From Gallionellales bacterium UBA7399 (GTDB lineage: Bacteria > Pseudomonadota > Gammaproteobacteria > Burkholderiales > Gallionellaceae): a DNA stretch of 5,905 bases. Shown here piece by piece: positions 1 through 5,627 of the stretch (its first letter is position 1; every line of letters begins with the position of its first letter). Position numbers and translations under genes: made by a program. The notes under the pieces are model-generated. The model did no database searches. It saw only the letters and a program-made list of their open reading frames with translations, and was not told the DNA's origin. The stretch covers positions 1-5,905 of the forward strand of contig DKNB01000070.1 of the NCBI GenBank assembly GCA_002470125.1, written 5' to 3'.

Positions 1-780
1 GGCGGCATCCATGCCAACAACACCTATCCAGCTGAGTTTATTTATGAAAATTTGATGGTAGAGGCCAACGTCATCCACGAGGCATGGCGTGCCAGAATTA
101 AAAAACTTTTATTTTTGGGGTCTAGTTGTATATACCCAAAGCTTGCCCCGCAGCCCATGCGAGAGGATGCCCTGCTCACTGGTCCGTTAGAGCCCACAAA
201 CGAGCCGTACGCCATTGCAAAAATAGCAGGCATCAAGCTTTGCGAAAGCTACAACCGTCAGTATGGGCAGAGTCATGGGGTCGACTACCGTTGCGTGATG
301 CCCACCAATCTCTACGGCCCAGGTGACAACTATCACCCGGAAAATTCTCACGTTATTCCCGCATTGATTCGCCGTTTTCATGAAGCAAAGATTGTCAGCG
401 CACCAACCGTTACGGTTTGGGGTGACGGCACGGCATGTCGTGAATTTCTTTATGTGGATGACATGGCTGAAGCCAGTGTGCACGTAATGAATTTGGACAA
501 AGAAGTCTATCGAGCACACACACAACCTATGCAAAGCTTGATTAACGTGGGTTGCGGTAAAGACATCACCATCCGGCAGTTGGCAGAATTGGTTGGTCAG
601 GCTGTTGGTTATCAAGGTAAAATCGAGTTTGATGCTACCAGGCCCAATGGCACGCCACGAAAGCTTATGGATAGTGGTCGACTAAACGCGCTAGGCTGGC
701 AGGCGAGAGTACACATGAAGCAAGGCCTGGTCGCCGCCTACGAAGACTTCATGAGTGGAGACACCTTGACGCCTAGGTGA
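1..780 (+). CDS. fcl: GDP-L-fucose synthase (GDP-4-keto-6-deoxy-D-mannose 3,5-epimerase/4-reductase), 5'-truncated
   Basis: This cytosolic short-chain dehydrogenase/reductase (SDR) enzyme epimerises GDP-4-keto-6-deoxy-D-mannose at C3 and C5 and reduces it with NADPH to GDP-L-fucose. The reading frame is open from base 1 ([13 protein letters not shown]...), so the gene begins before the window. Against the 321-residue E. coli Fcl (from memory), about 66 residues are missing, including the N-terminal GxxGxxG cofactor loop; 259 residues remain. Visible active-site residues, numbered within the fragment, are S41 and C43 in SSCIYPK, Y70 and K74 in YAIAK, and H117 in NSHVIPAL. They match E. coli Ser107, Cys109, Tyr136, Lys140 and His179 in order and spacing. 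A four-residue insertion after YNRQYG (QSHGV region) separates the SYK core from the histidine compared with E. coli. The frame ends with TGA followed directly by TAA. The next gene, gmd, supplies its substrate, so the two are probably cotranscribed. The order fcl-gmd is reversed relative to E. coli. Identity is very secure. Confidence 0.95.
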   Translation, partial: GGIHANNTYPAEFIYENLMVEANVIHEAWRARIKKLLFLGSSCIYPKLAPQPMREDALLTGPLEPTNEPYAIAKIAGIKLCESYNRQYGQSHGVDYRCVMPTNLYGPGDNYHPENSHVIPALIRRFHEAKIVSAPTVTVWGDGTACREFLYVDDMAEASVHVMNLDKEVYRAHTQPMQSLINVGCGKDITIRQLAELVGQAVGYQGKIEFDATRPNGTPRKLMDSGRLNALGWQARVHMKQGLVAAYEDFMSGDTLTPR

Positions 781-804
781 TAAAAATATTCGGGAATGCT
801 CACT

Positions 805-1896
805 ATGACCACACCACAAAAAGTCGCTCTTATTACTGGCATTACTGGACAAGATGGTTCATATCTTGCTGAATTTTTGCTTAATAAGGGGTACATCGTT
901 CATGGTATTAAGCGGCGCTCTAGCTCATTCAATACCCAGCGAGTCGATCACATCTATCAGGATCCACACATCCAGAATGCCCACTTCAAGTTACATTACG
1001 GCGACCTAACGGATGGTAGTAATTTGGTGCGCATCGTGCAGGAAATTCAGCCCGATGAAATCTATAATCTTGGCGCGCAAAGTCATGTAGCTGTTAGCTT
1101 TGAAAGCCCAGAATACACTGCGGATGTTGACGGCATGGGTACCTTGCGCCTCCTGGAGGCTATTCGCATCTTGGGCCTAGAAAAGAAAACACGTTTTTAC
1201 CAGGCCAGCACCAGCGAGCTTTATGGCTTGGTGCAGGAGACACCGCAGAAAGAGACCACCCCATTTTATCCACGCAGCCCCTATGCGGTAGCCAAGATGT
1301 ACGCCTACTGGATAACGGTCAACTATCGTGAGGCTTACGGTATATACGCTTGCAATGGCATCCTGTTTAATCATGAAAGCCCGCGTCGAGGTGAGACTTT
1401 CGTTACTCGTAAGATAACCCGTGGCTTGGCTAATATCAGCCAAGGTTTAGAGGACTGTCTTTATATGGGGAACTTGGACGCTTTGCGTGACTGGGGTCAC
1501 GCCAAAGATTACGTGCGCATGCAATGGATGATGCTGCAACAAAATGCACCGGAAGACTTTGTTATCGCCACTGGCGTTCAATACAGCGTGCGCCAGTTTT
1601 TAGAAAAAACCGCTACCGTCCTGGGTATTAAACTTCGCTGGAATGGCCAGGGTGTCAACGAGGTTGGTTACTGGGATGACCGACCTATCGTTCGCGTAGA
1701 TCCACGCTACTTTCGTCCTACCGAAGTCGAGACCCTTCTGGGTGACCCGACAAAGGCCAAAGAGAAACTCGGCTGGACGCCTGAAATAACCTTGGACGAG
1801 ATGGTGGCCGAGATGGTGGCGTTCGACTTAGCGGATGCCAAAAAAAATGTGCTACTCAAGAAGCATGGTTACGACGTCTCGTTCGGCATTGAATAA
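805..1896 (+). CDS. gmd: GDP-mannose 4,6-dehydratase
   Basis: This enzyme converts GDP-D-mannose to GDP-4-keto-6-deoxy-D-mannose, the first committed step to GDP-L-fucose and also to GDP-rhamnose or GDP-perosamine. The 363-residue length is close to the family norm (E. coli 373). The N-terminus carries the Rossmann motif GITGQDGS (G12, G15, G18). The catalytic set is T136 and E138 in STSELYG plus Y160 and K164 in YAVAK. Other family signatures are [10 protein letters not shown] near residues 37-46, [16 protein letters not shown] at 188-203 and [11 protein letters not shown] at 227-237. I chose ATG 805 over the in-frame ATG 796. Start 805 gives the usual short lead ([12 protein letters not shown]) and a weak GGGA about 9 nt upstream, whereas 796 has no room for a ribosome site. 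The gene begins 24 nt after fcl and ends 13 nt before the next sugar gene, indicating one operon. All key residues are intact. Confidence 0.96.
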   Translation: MTTPQKVALITGITGQDGSYLAEFLLNKGYIVHGIKRRSSSFNTQRVDHIYQDPHIQNAHFKLHYGDLTDGSNLVRIVQEIQPDEIYNLGAQSHVAVSFESPEYTADVDGMGTLRLLEAIRILGLEKKTRFYQASTSELYGLVQETPQKETTPFYPRSPYAVAKMYAYWITVNYREAYGIYACNGILFNHESPRRGETFVTRKITRGLANISQGLEDCLYMGNLDALRDWGHAKDYVRMQWMMLQQNAPEDFVIATGVQYSVRQFLEKTATVLGIKLRWNGQGVNEVGYWDDRPIVRVDPRYFRPTEVETLLGDPTKAKEKLGWTPEITLDEMVAEMVAFDLADAKKNVLLKKHGYDVSFGIE

Positions 1897-1909
1897 CTGG
1901 CCGCTGTAG

Positions 1910-2878
1910 ATGGCCCACAAAGATACACTCTCTGTTCTAGTTACCGGCGCAACAGGATTCGTGGGTGCCGCTCTGGTCGCCAGACTGGCACTAGACGGCC
2001 TGGCTGTTCGTGCGGTTGTGCGCAATAAGGTTTCACCCACCACTGCAAAGATCGATGTGGTTCGTGTAAGTGAGCTAAGCGCTGAGACTGATTGGAGTGA
2101 TGCTCTAGCAAATATGGATGCGGTAATCCACCTCGCTGCTCGTGTGCATGTAATGACAGACACGGCAAATGATCCCCTGACCGAGTATCGGCGTGTAAAT
2201 GTAGAGGGCACGCTGAATTTGGCCAATCAAGCAGCGGCAGCAGGAATTAAACGCTTTATCTTTATGAGTTCAATTAAGGTTAATGGCGAGAAAACGGTAT
2301 TGAATCCATTCCTGGCCGATGACGCACCTGATCCACAAGATCCCTACGGTATAAGCAAGTACGAGGCTGAGCAGGGTCTACTAAGACTGGCAGCGGAGAC
2401 TGGCATGGAGGTCACAATTATTCGATCCCCGCTAGTCTACGGGCCCGGCGTGAAGGCTAATTTTTTGAGCATGATGCGCTGGCTAAATCGTGGCATTCCC
2501 TTGCCTTTTGGTGCTATTCAAAATAAACGCAGCTTGGTGGCGATAGATAATTTAATTGATTTAATTGCAATCTGCATTCATCACCCAGCGGCAGCAAATC
2601 AAATATTTTTAGTTTCAGATGATGAGGATCTATCCACTACGGAGTTGTTGTGTCGTATGGGGCATGCCTTGGATAGGCCGGCACGACTCATTCGACTCCC
2701 GGCCGCCGCCATCAAGGTGGGGGCAGCATTACTGGGTCGTCATAATTTGGCACAGAGGCTTTGCGGGTCTTTGCAGGTAGATATTAAGAAGACCAAAGAG
2801 CTGTTGGGGTGGAGCCCCCCGATCAATGTGGAAGAGGGGTTGCGTCGTACCGTTGCTGGGTTGCATTCAAGTTGGTAA
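1910..2878 (+). CDS. NAD(P)-dependent NDP-sugar epimerase/4-reductase, WbpV-like
   Basis: This is an extended SDR protein of 322 residues, cytosolic and without membrane segments. The cofactor motif GATGFVG lies at residues 13-19. VIHLAARVHV (72-81) and NVEGTLNL (97-104) are standard strand and helix signatures. The catalytic serine is in MSSIKVNGE (S120/S121) and the YxxxK pair is Y146/K150. RSPLVYGPGVKANF (172-185) is the substrate-side loop and the C-terminus ends with a typical KELLGW motif. SSIKVNGE and the GVKANF loop are what I recall from the WbpV group in O-antigen clusters, where such proteins reduce UDP-4-keto-6-deoxy-GlcNAc to UDP-QuiNAc. Automated annotation would likely say UDP-glucose 4-epimerase or NAD-dependent epimerase/dehydratase. 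Sequence alone does not separate epimerase from reductase, so no symbol is given. It starts 13 nt after gmd with only a weak ribosome site, which fits coupling to gmd translation. The WecA/WbpL-type glycosyltransferase often found after such a gene is absent; a convergent gene follows instead. Confidence 0.85.
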   Translation: MAHKDTLSVLVTGATGFVGAALVARLALDGLAVRAVVRNKVSPTTAKIDVVRVSELSAETDWSDALANMDAVIHLAARVHVMTDTANDPLTEYRRVNVEGTLNLANQAAAAGIKRFIFMSSIKVNGEKTVLNPFLADDAPDPQDPYGISKYEAEQGLLRLAAETGMEVTIIRSPLVYGPGVKANFLSMMRWLNRGIPLPFGAIQNKRSLVAIDNLIDLIAICIHHPAAANQIFLVSDDEDLSTTELLCRMGHALDRPARLIRLPAAAIKVGAALLGRHNLAQRLCGSLQVDIKKTKELLGWSPPINVEEGLRRTVAGLHSSW

Positions 2879-2906
2879 TGCACTTGAACAACCTGGGGCT
2901 AGGTAT

Positions 2907-2933
2907 AAAGCTCAAGCTTTCTCAGATTTTTTT
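2907..2933 (+). terminator. Weak candidate intrinsic terminator after the sugar-nucleotide operon
   Basis: AAAGC (2907-2911) and GCTTT (2916-2920) can pair around a TCAA loop. Six bases later comes a run of seven T (2927-2933). The stem is short and AT-rich and the T-run is not immediately adjacent, so termination would be weak. The hairpin overlaps the stop codon of the convergent Sel1 gene (TGA, complement of 2912-2914). On the - strand no T-run follows, so it would not serve as a good terminator for that gene. Confidence 0.3.
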
Positions 2934-3604
2934 AGTTGATAACTCGCCACCCACTCATTTGCTCGTCGTACGGCCTCCTCGATCGCCGAGGCCGTCAAGT
3001 ATGGTTCCGTTGTCTCTAGCCCTTCTTTTGCGTGCTGGTCACCATCCACACTTGCTATGCTAAACCACTTGTACGCCTCTATAAAATCCTGAGTAACGGT
3101 GTTGTCTGGTGTGTATGCTGGCCCCAGGTTTAGCTGCGCTACCTTAAATTGTGCTGCCACATCACCCTGTTCCGCAGCGTTTCTAAACCAAAATAAAGAT
3201 TGCTGATAGTCTCGAGGAACGCCATCGCCATTCGCGTACATATACCCTAGTGTGTATTGTGCTTCCGCATCCCCTTGCTCTGCGGCCTTGCGAAACCAAA
3301 AGGCAGCCTTCTCATCATCCTGGGCAACGCCTCGGCCCTGCTCGTACATTAACCCTAGGTTGTTTTGTGCCAACGCGGATCCCTGTTCTGCAGCTTTGTG
3401 CCACCAGGACACCGCTTGCTGCTCGTCCTTGGCTATGCCCAGACCCCCTTCGTGCATGAGCCCCAGATAGAATTGGGCCTCCATGTGCCCCTGTGCTGCT
3501 AGGGTATTAAATAACTCCGCTGCCTTAACGTAGTCGTTATTGGCAACAAAATTCATGCCCTCCTTAAAGGAGCTGGCTAAATCTGACTGTGCTGGCGCTA
3601 CCAT
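2912..3604 (-). CDS. Sel1-like (tetratricopeptide-type) repeat protein
   Basis: This 230-residue alpha/alpha solenoid protein has three exact 36-residue Sel1 repeats at residues 40-75, 76-111 and 112-147, following the pattern AQxxLGxMYxxGxGVxxDxxxAxxWxxKAAEQG. A partial repeat precedes them (KAAELFNTLAAQG, 27-39). A degenerate fourth unit of about 41 residues follows (148-188), ending YKWFSIASVDGD. The C-terminal helix TASAIEEAVRRANEW resembles the usual cap of this family. Sel1 proteins are protein-protein interaction scaffolds, and neither partner nor pathway can be read here. The start is forced: an in-frame TAG lies five codons upstream and no other start codon intervenes, although the ribosome site is poor. 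Residues 2-6 (VAPAQ) look like the region just after a signal-peptidase site, yet no hydrophobic signal segment is encoded before them. It is convergent with the sugar operon and divergent from rpsB, so neither neighbour is an operon partner. Family assignment is secure; function is unknown. Confidence 0.88.
   Translation of the reverse strand: MVAPAQSDLASSFKEGMNFVANNDYVKAAELFNTLAAQGHMEAQFYLGLMHEGGLGIAKDEQQAVSWWHKAAEQGSALAQNNLGLMYEQGRGVAQDDEKAAFWFRKAAEQGDAEAQYTLGYMYANGDGVPRDYQQSLFWFRNAAEQGDVAAQFKVAQLNLGPAYTPDNTVTQDFIEAYKWFSIASVDGDQHAKEGLETTEPYLTASAIEEAVRRANEWVASYQLKKSEKA
3164..3487 (-). repeat. Three tandem 108-bp Sel1 coding repeats
   Basis: Three consecutive 108-bp units (3487-3380, 3379-3272, 3271-3164 on the - strand) each encode one 36-residue Sel1 repeat ending in KAAEQG or NAAEQG. 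The most conserved DNA is around the shared WxxKAAEQG and LGxMY codons. The copies have diverged elsewhere, so they look like old internal duplications. The constant period also keeps two complementary-strand frames open here, but these are not genes. Confidence 0.8.
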
Positions 3605-3798
3605 GACATGCTCACTCTAATTTCTTGTTTCATTACGTTAATTTTCCTTTTATGGTACGCGTTAATTTTATTCAATAGCCGTGCCACCACCATGTGGCGT
3701 GTCATTGTATCGGTCTATCCGCAAGACTGAACTACTTACATCGTCTATGCTCTGAGCGAGACATTATAAAACATAAGGTGTCAGAGAGGAGTTACTGT
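3605..3798. other. Intergenic region between the Sel1 gene and the rpsB promoter
   Basis: No recognisable gene is present. The stretch must hold the promoter for the leftward Sel1 gene, but only weak - strand candidates are seen. One is a TACAAT (complement of 3704-3709) with a poor -35 TTCAGT 16 nt upstream. Another is a TATAAT (complement of 3763-3768) with no convincing -35. A 10-bp direct repeat lies at 3636-3645 and 3660-3669. A small hairpin (GCCAC 3683-3687, GTGGC 3694-3698) has no T-run. On the + strand a 40-codon ORF runs 3608-3730 and would encode a hydrophobic peptide, but it lacks a ribosome site. On the - strand an 11-codon ORF (3633-3598) overlaps the Sel1 start. Neither small ORF is called as a gene. 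Confidence 0.6.
3636..3669. repeat. 10-bp direct repeat CGTTAATTTT, two copies 24 bp apart
   Basis: CGTTAATTTT occurs at 3636-3645 and again at 3660-3669, in the region immediately upstream of the Sel1 start on the - strand. A pair of identical AT-rich decamers close to a start codon could be a regulator site, but the sequence is low in complexity and chance is possible. Confidence 0.35.
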
Positions 3799-3835
3799 TT
3801 GAGTTGGCTGGCAGCTTGGGTTACAATGTGCGCCC
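3799..3835 (+). promoter_or_regulatory. Sigma-70 promoter for rpsB-tsf with GC-rich discriminator
   Basis: The -35 is TTGAGT (3799-3804; four of six to consensus), the spacer is exactly 17 nt, and the -10 is TACAAT (3822-3827; five of six). The following GTGCGCC (3828-3834) is a GC-rich discriminator, the feature that in proteobacterial ribosomal promoters goes with growth-rate and stringent (ppGpp/DksA) control. Transcription would begin at about 3834-3836, roughly 116 nt before rpsB. This is the best promoter match in the intergenic region and it faces rpsB. Confidence 0.8.
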
Positions 3836-3950
3836 TACTTATTCGGCAGTAAATGAATCGGTAGAAAATAACACACTCGTTCATGTTGGGGTGCCTGAAA
3901 ATGGTCGATTTGACGAGTGGAAGACTTAACCCTTAACACGTGGAGTAATC
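3835..3950 (+). promoter_or_regulatory. rpsB 5' leader with two predicted hairpins (possible S2 autoregulatory element)
   Basis: Hairpin 1 pairs CTACT (3835-3839) with GGTAG (3860-3864) and ATTC (3841-3844) with GAAT (3855-3858), with one 1x1 mismatch and a 10-nt loop. Hairpin 2 pairs CACTCGTT (3874-3881) with GACGAGTG (3912-3919), one pair being G-U, and encloses a purine-rich loop containing GGGGTGCC. The ribosome site GGAG (3942-3945) lies 5 nt before the start codon and outside both stems. In gammaproteobacteria the rpsB leader (t44 family) also folds into hairpins and binds S2 for autogenous repression. Equivalence here is inferred from position and architecture, not from alignment. Confidence 0.5.
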
Positions 3951-4676
3951 ATGGCAGTCATAATGCGTCAAATGCTAGAGGCGGGTGTTCATTTCGGACA
4001 TCAAACTCGTTTTTGGAATCCAAAGATGGCTCCGTTTATCTTTGGCCATCGTAATAAAATTCACATCATCAACCTAGAAAAAACCGTTGTTATGTACAAC
4101 GATGCGTTAAAGTTTGCACGCAAACTTTCCGCAAACAAGGGCAAAATATTATTTGTTGCAACAAAGCGTCAAGCCCGTCAAATAATCAAGGAGGAGGCCA
4201 TTCGATGCGACAGCCCCTTCGTGGATCACCGTTGGCTGGGCGGCATGTTGACCAACTTCAAAACAGTGCAACAGTCTATTAAACGCCTGCATGAGCTGGA
4301 AGCTATGATGCTGGACGTTGTTGCTATGGAAAAGATTTCCAAAAAAGAAAGCTTAATGATGCAACGTGAGCTCGAGAAGCTCGATCGTAGCCTGGGTGGC
4401 ATTAAGAATATGCAAGGCCTGCCCACTGCAATTTTTGTGATTGATGTTGGTTACCAAAAAGGCGCTATTGTGGAGGCGCAAAAGCTAGGCATTCCGGTGA
4501 TTGGTGTGGTGGATACTAATCATACCCCGCTGGGCGTGGACTATGTTATTCCGGGTAACGACGACTCCAGTCAGGCGATACGCCTGTATGCACGTGGGAT
4601 GGCAGATGCAATTCTGGAGGGTCGCGAGAAGGCGCTCAATGAAATTGTTGCCCAAGCAGAGGATCAGGCGACGTAA
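3951..4676 (+). CDS. rpsB: 30S ribosomal protein S2
   Basis: This is an essential small-subunit protein that joins late in 30S assembly on the solvent side, near the head-body junction, where it helps dock S1. The 241-residue length equals that of E. coli S2. The N-terminal [25 protein letters not shown] (residues 8-32) and IINLEKT (39-45) are hallmark sequences. [12 protein letters not shown] (94-105) is the second core motif. Residues 104-148, rich in K, E and L, form the protruding coiled-coil. [17 protein letters not shown] (156-172), [25 protein letters not shown] (182-206) and [13 protein letters not shown] (209-221) complete the Rossmann-like domain. The start follows GGAG with a 5-nt spacer, and MAVIMRQML matches the family N-terminus. 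It is first in the rpsB-tsf-pyrH operon, driven by the promoter at 3799-3835 and probably autoregulated through its leader. Nothing is broken or missing. Confidence 0.98.
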   Translation: MAVIMRQMLEAGVHFGHQTRFWNPKMAPFIFGHRNKIHIINLEKTVVMYNDALKFARKLSANKGKILFVATKRQARQIIKEEAIRCDSPFVDHRWLGGMLTNFKTVQQSIKRLHELEAMMLDVVAMEKISKKESLMMQRELEKLDRSLGGIKNMQGLPTAIFVIDVGYQKGAIVEAQKLGIPVIGVVDTNHTPLGVDYVIPGNDDSSQAIRLYARGMADAILEGREKALNEIVAQAEDQAT

Positions 4677-4693
4677 GAGTATTCTGTTTTGTT

Positions 4694-4719
4694 AAAAGGG
4701 GCGAAAGCCCCTTTTTTTT
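4694..4719 (+). terminator. Intrinsic terminator/attenuator between rpsB and tsf
   Basis: A perfect stem GGGGC (4698-4702) / GCCCC (4707-4711) with a GAAA tetraloop is extended by A4/T4 pairing (4694-4697 with 4712-4715). It is followed by an unbroken run of eight T (4712-4719). This is a textbook intrinsic terminator 17 nt after the rpsB stop codon. No promoter is visible between it and tsf, so tsf must depend on readthrough. It most likely acts as a partial attenuator that lowers tsf expression relative to rpsB, as reported for the E. coli rpsB-tsf gap. Confidence 0.9.
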
Positions 4720-4744
4720 AGATTATGTTTTGAGGGGATTAAAA

Positions 4745-5623
4745 ATGGCGGAAATTACCGCAGGCATGGTAAAGAATCTGCGCGAGGCAACCGGCCTTGG
4801 CATGATGGATTGCAAGAAAGCACTAGTTGAAACAGATGGCGACTTTCAGGCAGCTGAAGAGTTATTGCGTATCAAGAGTGGTGCCAAGGCCAGCAAAGCC
4901 GCTTCACGCGTGGCTGCAGAGGGCCTGGTTAGCGCTTTTATTAGCGCTGACGGTAAAATTGGGGCGCTAGTTGAGGTGAACTGTGAAACCGATTTCATGG
5001 CCAAGAATGATGGATTTATTACATTCGCCGGCAACGTAGCGCAGGCTATCGCGCAAAGCAACCCAAGTGATGTTGCCGCTCTGTCATCGGCCGCCCTGGC
5101 AGAGGGTGGCAGTGTGGAAGACGTGCGAAAAGCGTTGATCATGAAGTTGGGTGAAAATATTAGCGTGCGACGTTTCGTGCGATACAGCACGCAGGGCAAG
5201 GTGGTCGCTTATTTGCATGGTAGTCGGATCGGTGTACTGTTAGATATTAATGGCGGCAACGACACTCTGGGCAAAGACTTGGCGATGCATATCGCTGCGA
5301 GTAAGCCAATTTGCGTTTCAAAAGAGCAGGTTTCTCAGGAGCTGCTTGATACTGAACGCAAGGTATATACGGCACAAGCTGCGGAGAGCGGAAAGCCTGC
5401 CAACATTGTTGAGAAGATGGTGGATGGACGTATTGCCAAGTACTTGGCAGAGGTAACCCTGTTGGGGCAGCCTTTTGTAAAGGATCCGGATACTACGGTA
5501 GAAAAGTTATTGTCCACTCATGGTGCGCAGGTCAACGCGTTTACAATGTTTGTAGTGGGCGAGGGGATCGAGAAGGTGGTGGTTGATTACGCTGCAGAAG
5601 TTGCTGCCGCAGCGAAAGTCTAG
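4745..5623 (+). CDS. tsf: Translation elongation factor Ts (EF-Ts)
   Basis: EF-Ts is the cytosolic guanine-nucleotide exchange factor that releases GDP from EF-Tu. The 292 residues compare with 283 in E. coli and fit betaproteobacterial forms. The N-terminal UBA-like domain (1-55) has [20 protein letters not shown]. The core carries VEVNCETDF (77-84), [44 protein letters not shown] and VGEGIEKV, all family signatures. The EF-Tu-contacting TDFV motif reads TDFM (82-85) here, an unusual replacement of valine. I chose ATG 4745 because [10 protein letters not shown] is the conserved N-terminus and GAGGGG (4732-4737) lies 7 nt upstream. An in-frame TTG at 4730 would extend it by five residues but overlaps that ribosome site. 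It is expressed by readthrough of the terminator at 4694-4719, and pyrH begins 4 nt after its stop. Confidence 0.97.
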   Translation: MAEITAGMVKNLREATGLGMMDCKKALVETDGDFQAAEELLRIKSGAKASKAASRVAAEGLVSAFISADGKIGALVEVNCETDFMAKNDGFITFAGNVAQAIAQSNPSDVAALSSAALAEGGSVEDVRKALIMKLGENISVRRFVRYSTQGKVVAYLHGSRIGVLLDINGGNDTLGKDLAMHIAASKPICVSKEQVSQELLDTERKVYTAQAAESGKPANIVEKMVDGRIAKYLAEVTLLGQPFVKDPDTTVEKLLSTHGAQVNAFTMFVVGEGIEKVVVDYAAEVAAAAKV

Positions 5624-5627
5624 ACAG

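Noticed and set aside
187..615. 142-codon open frame on the - strand within fcl
   Set aside because: It lies wholly antisense to a gene with intact family motifs and shows no recognisable protein features.
1852..2226. 124-codon open frame on the - strand across the gmd end and the next gene
   Set aside because: It is antisense to two well-supported coding regions, with S/A/R/T-rich composition typical of a shadow frame.
2809..3063. 84-codon + strand frame spanning the sugar enzyme end and the Sel1 gene end
   Set aside because: It overlaps two real genes, begins inside one in another frame, and has a low-complexity proline/leucine tail.
3250..3470. Two overlapping + strand frames of about 70 codons with internal repeats
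   Set aside because: They are the complement of the 108-bp Sel1 repeats; the periodicity keeps them open.
3543..3570. Internal Sel1 start at M17, preceded by AAGGAGG
   Set aside because: The AAGGAGG sits only 2 nt before that ATG, too close for efficient initiation, and the sequence is explained by the FKEG codons. It cannot be wholly excluded as a minor start.
3683..3698. GCCAC/GTGGC hairpin as a terminator
   Set aside because: The stem is only 5 bp and no T-run follows on either strand.
3818..3932. GGGTTA (3818-3823) pairing with TAACCC (3927-3932) as a long-range leader stem
   Set aside because: The left arm overlaps the -10 element and lies upstream of the predicted transcription start, so it would not be in the RNA.
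3883..3936. 17-codon ORF in the rpsB leader as a regulatory leader peptide
   Set aside because: It has no ribosome site, no codon pattern suggesting attenuation, and lies inside the proposed hairpin 2.
4730..4744. TTG start extending EF-Ts by five residues
   Set aside because: [10 protein letters not shown] is the conserved family N-terminus, and the GAGGGG ribosome site falls within the proposed extension.
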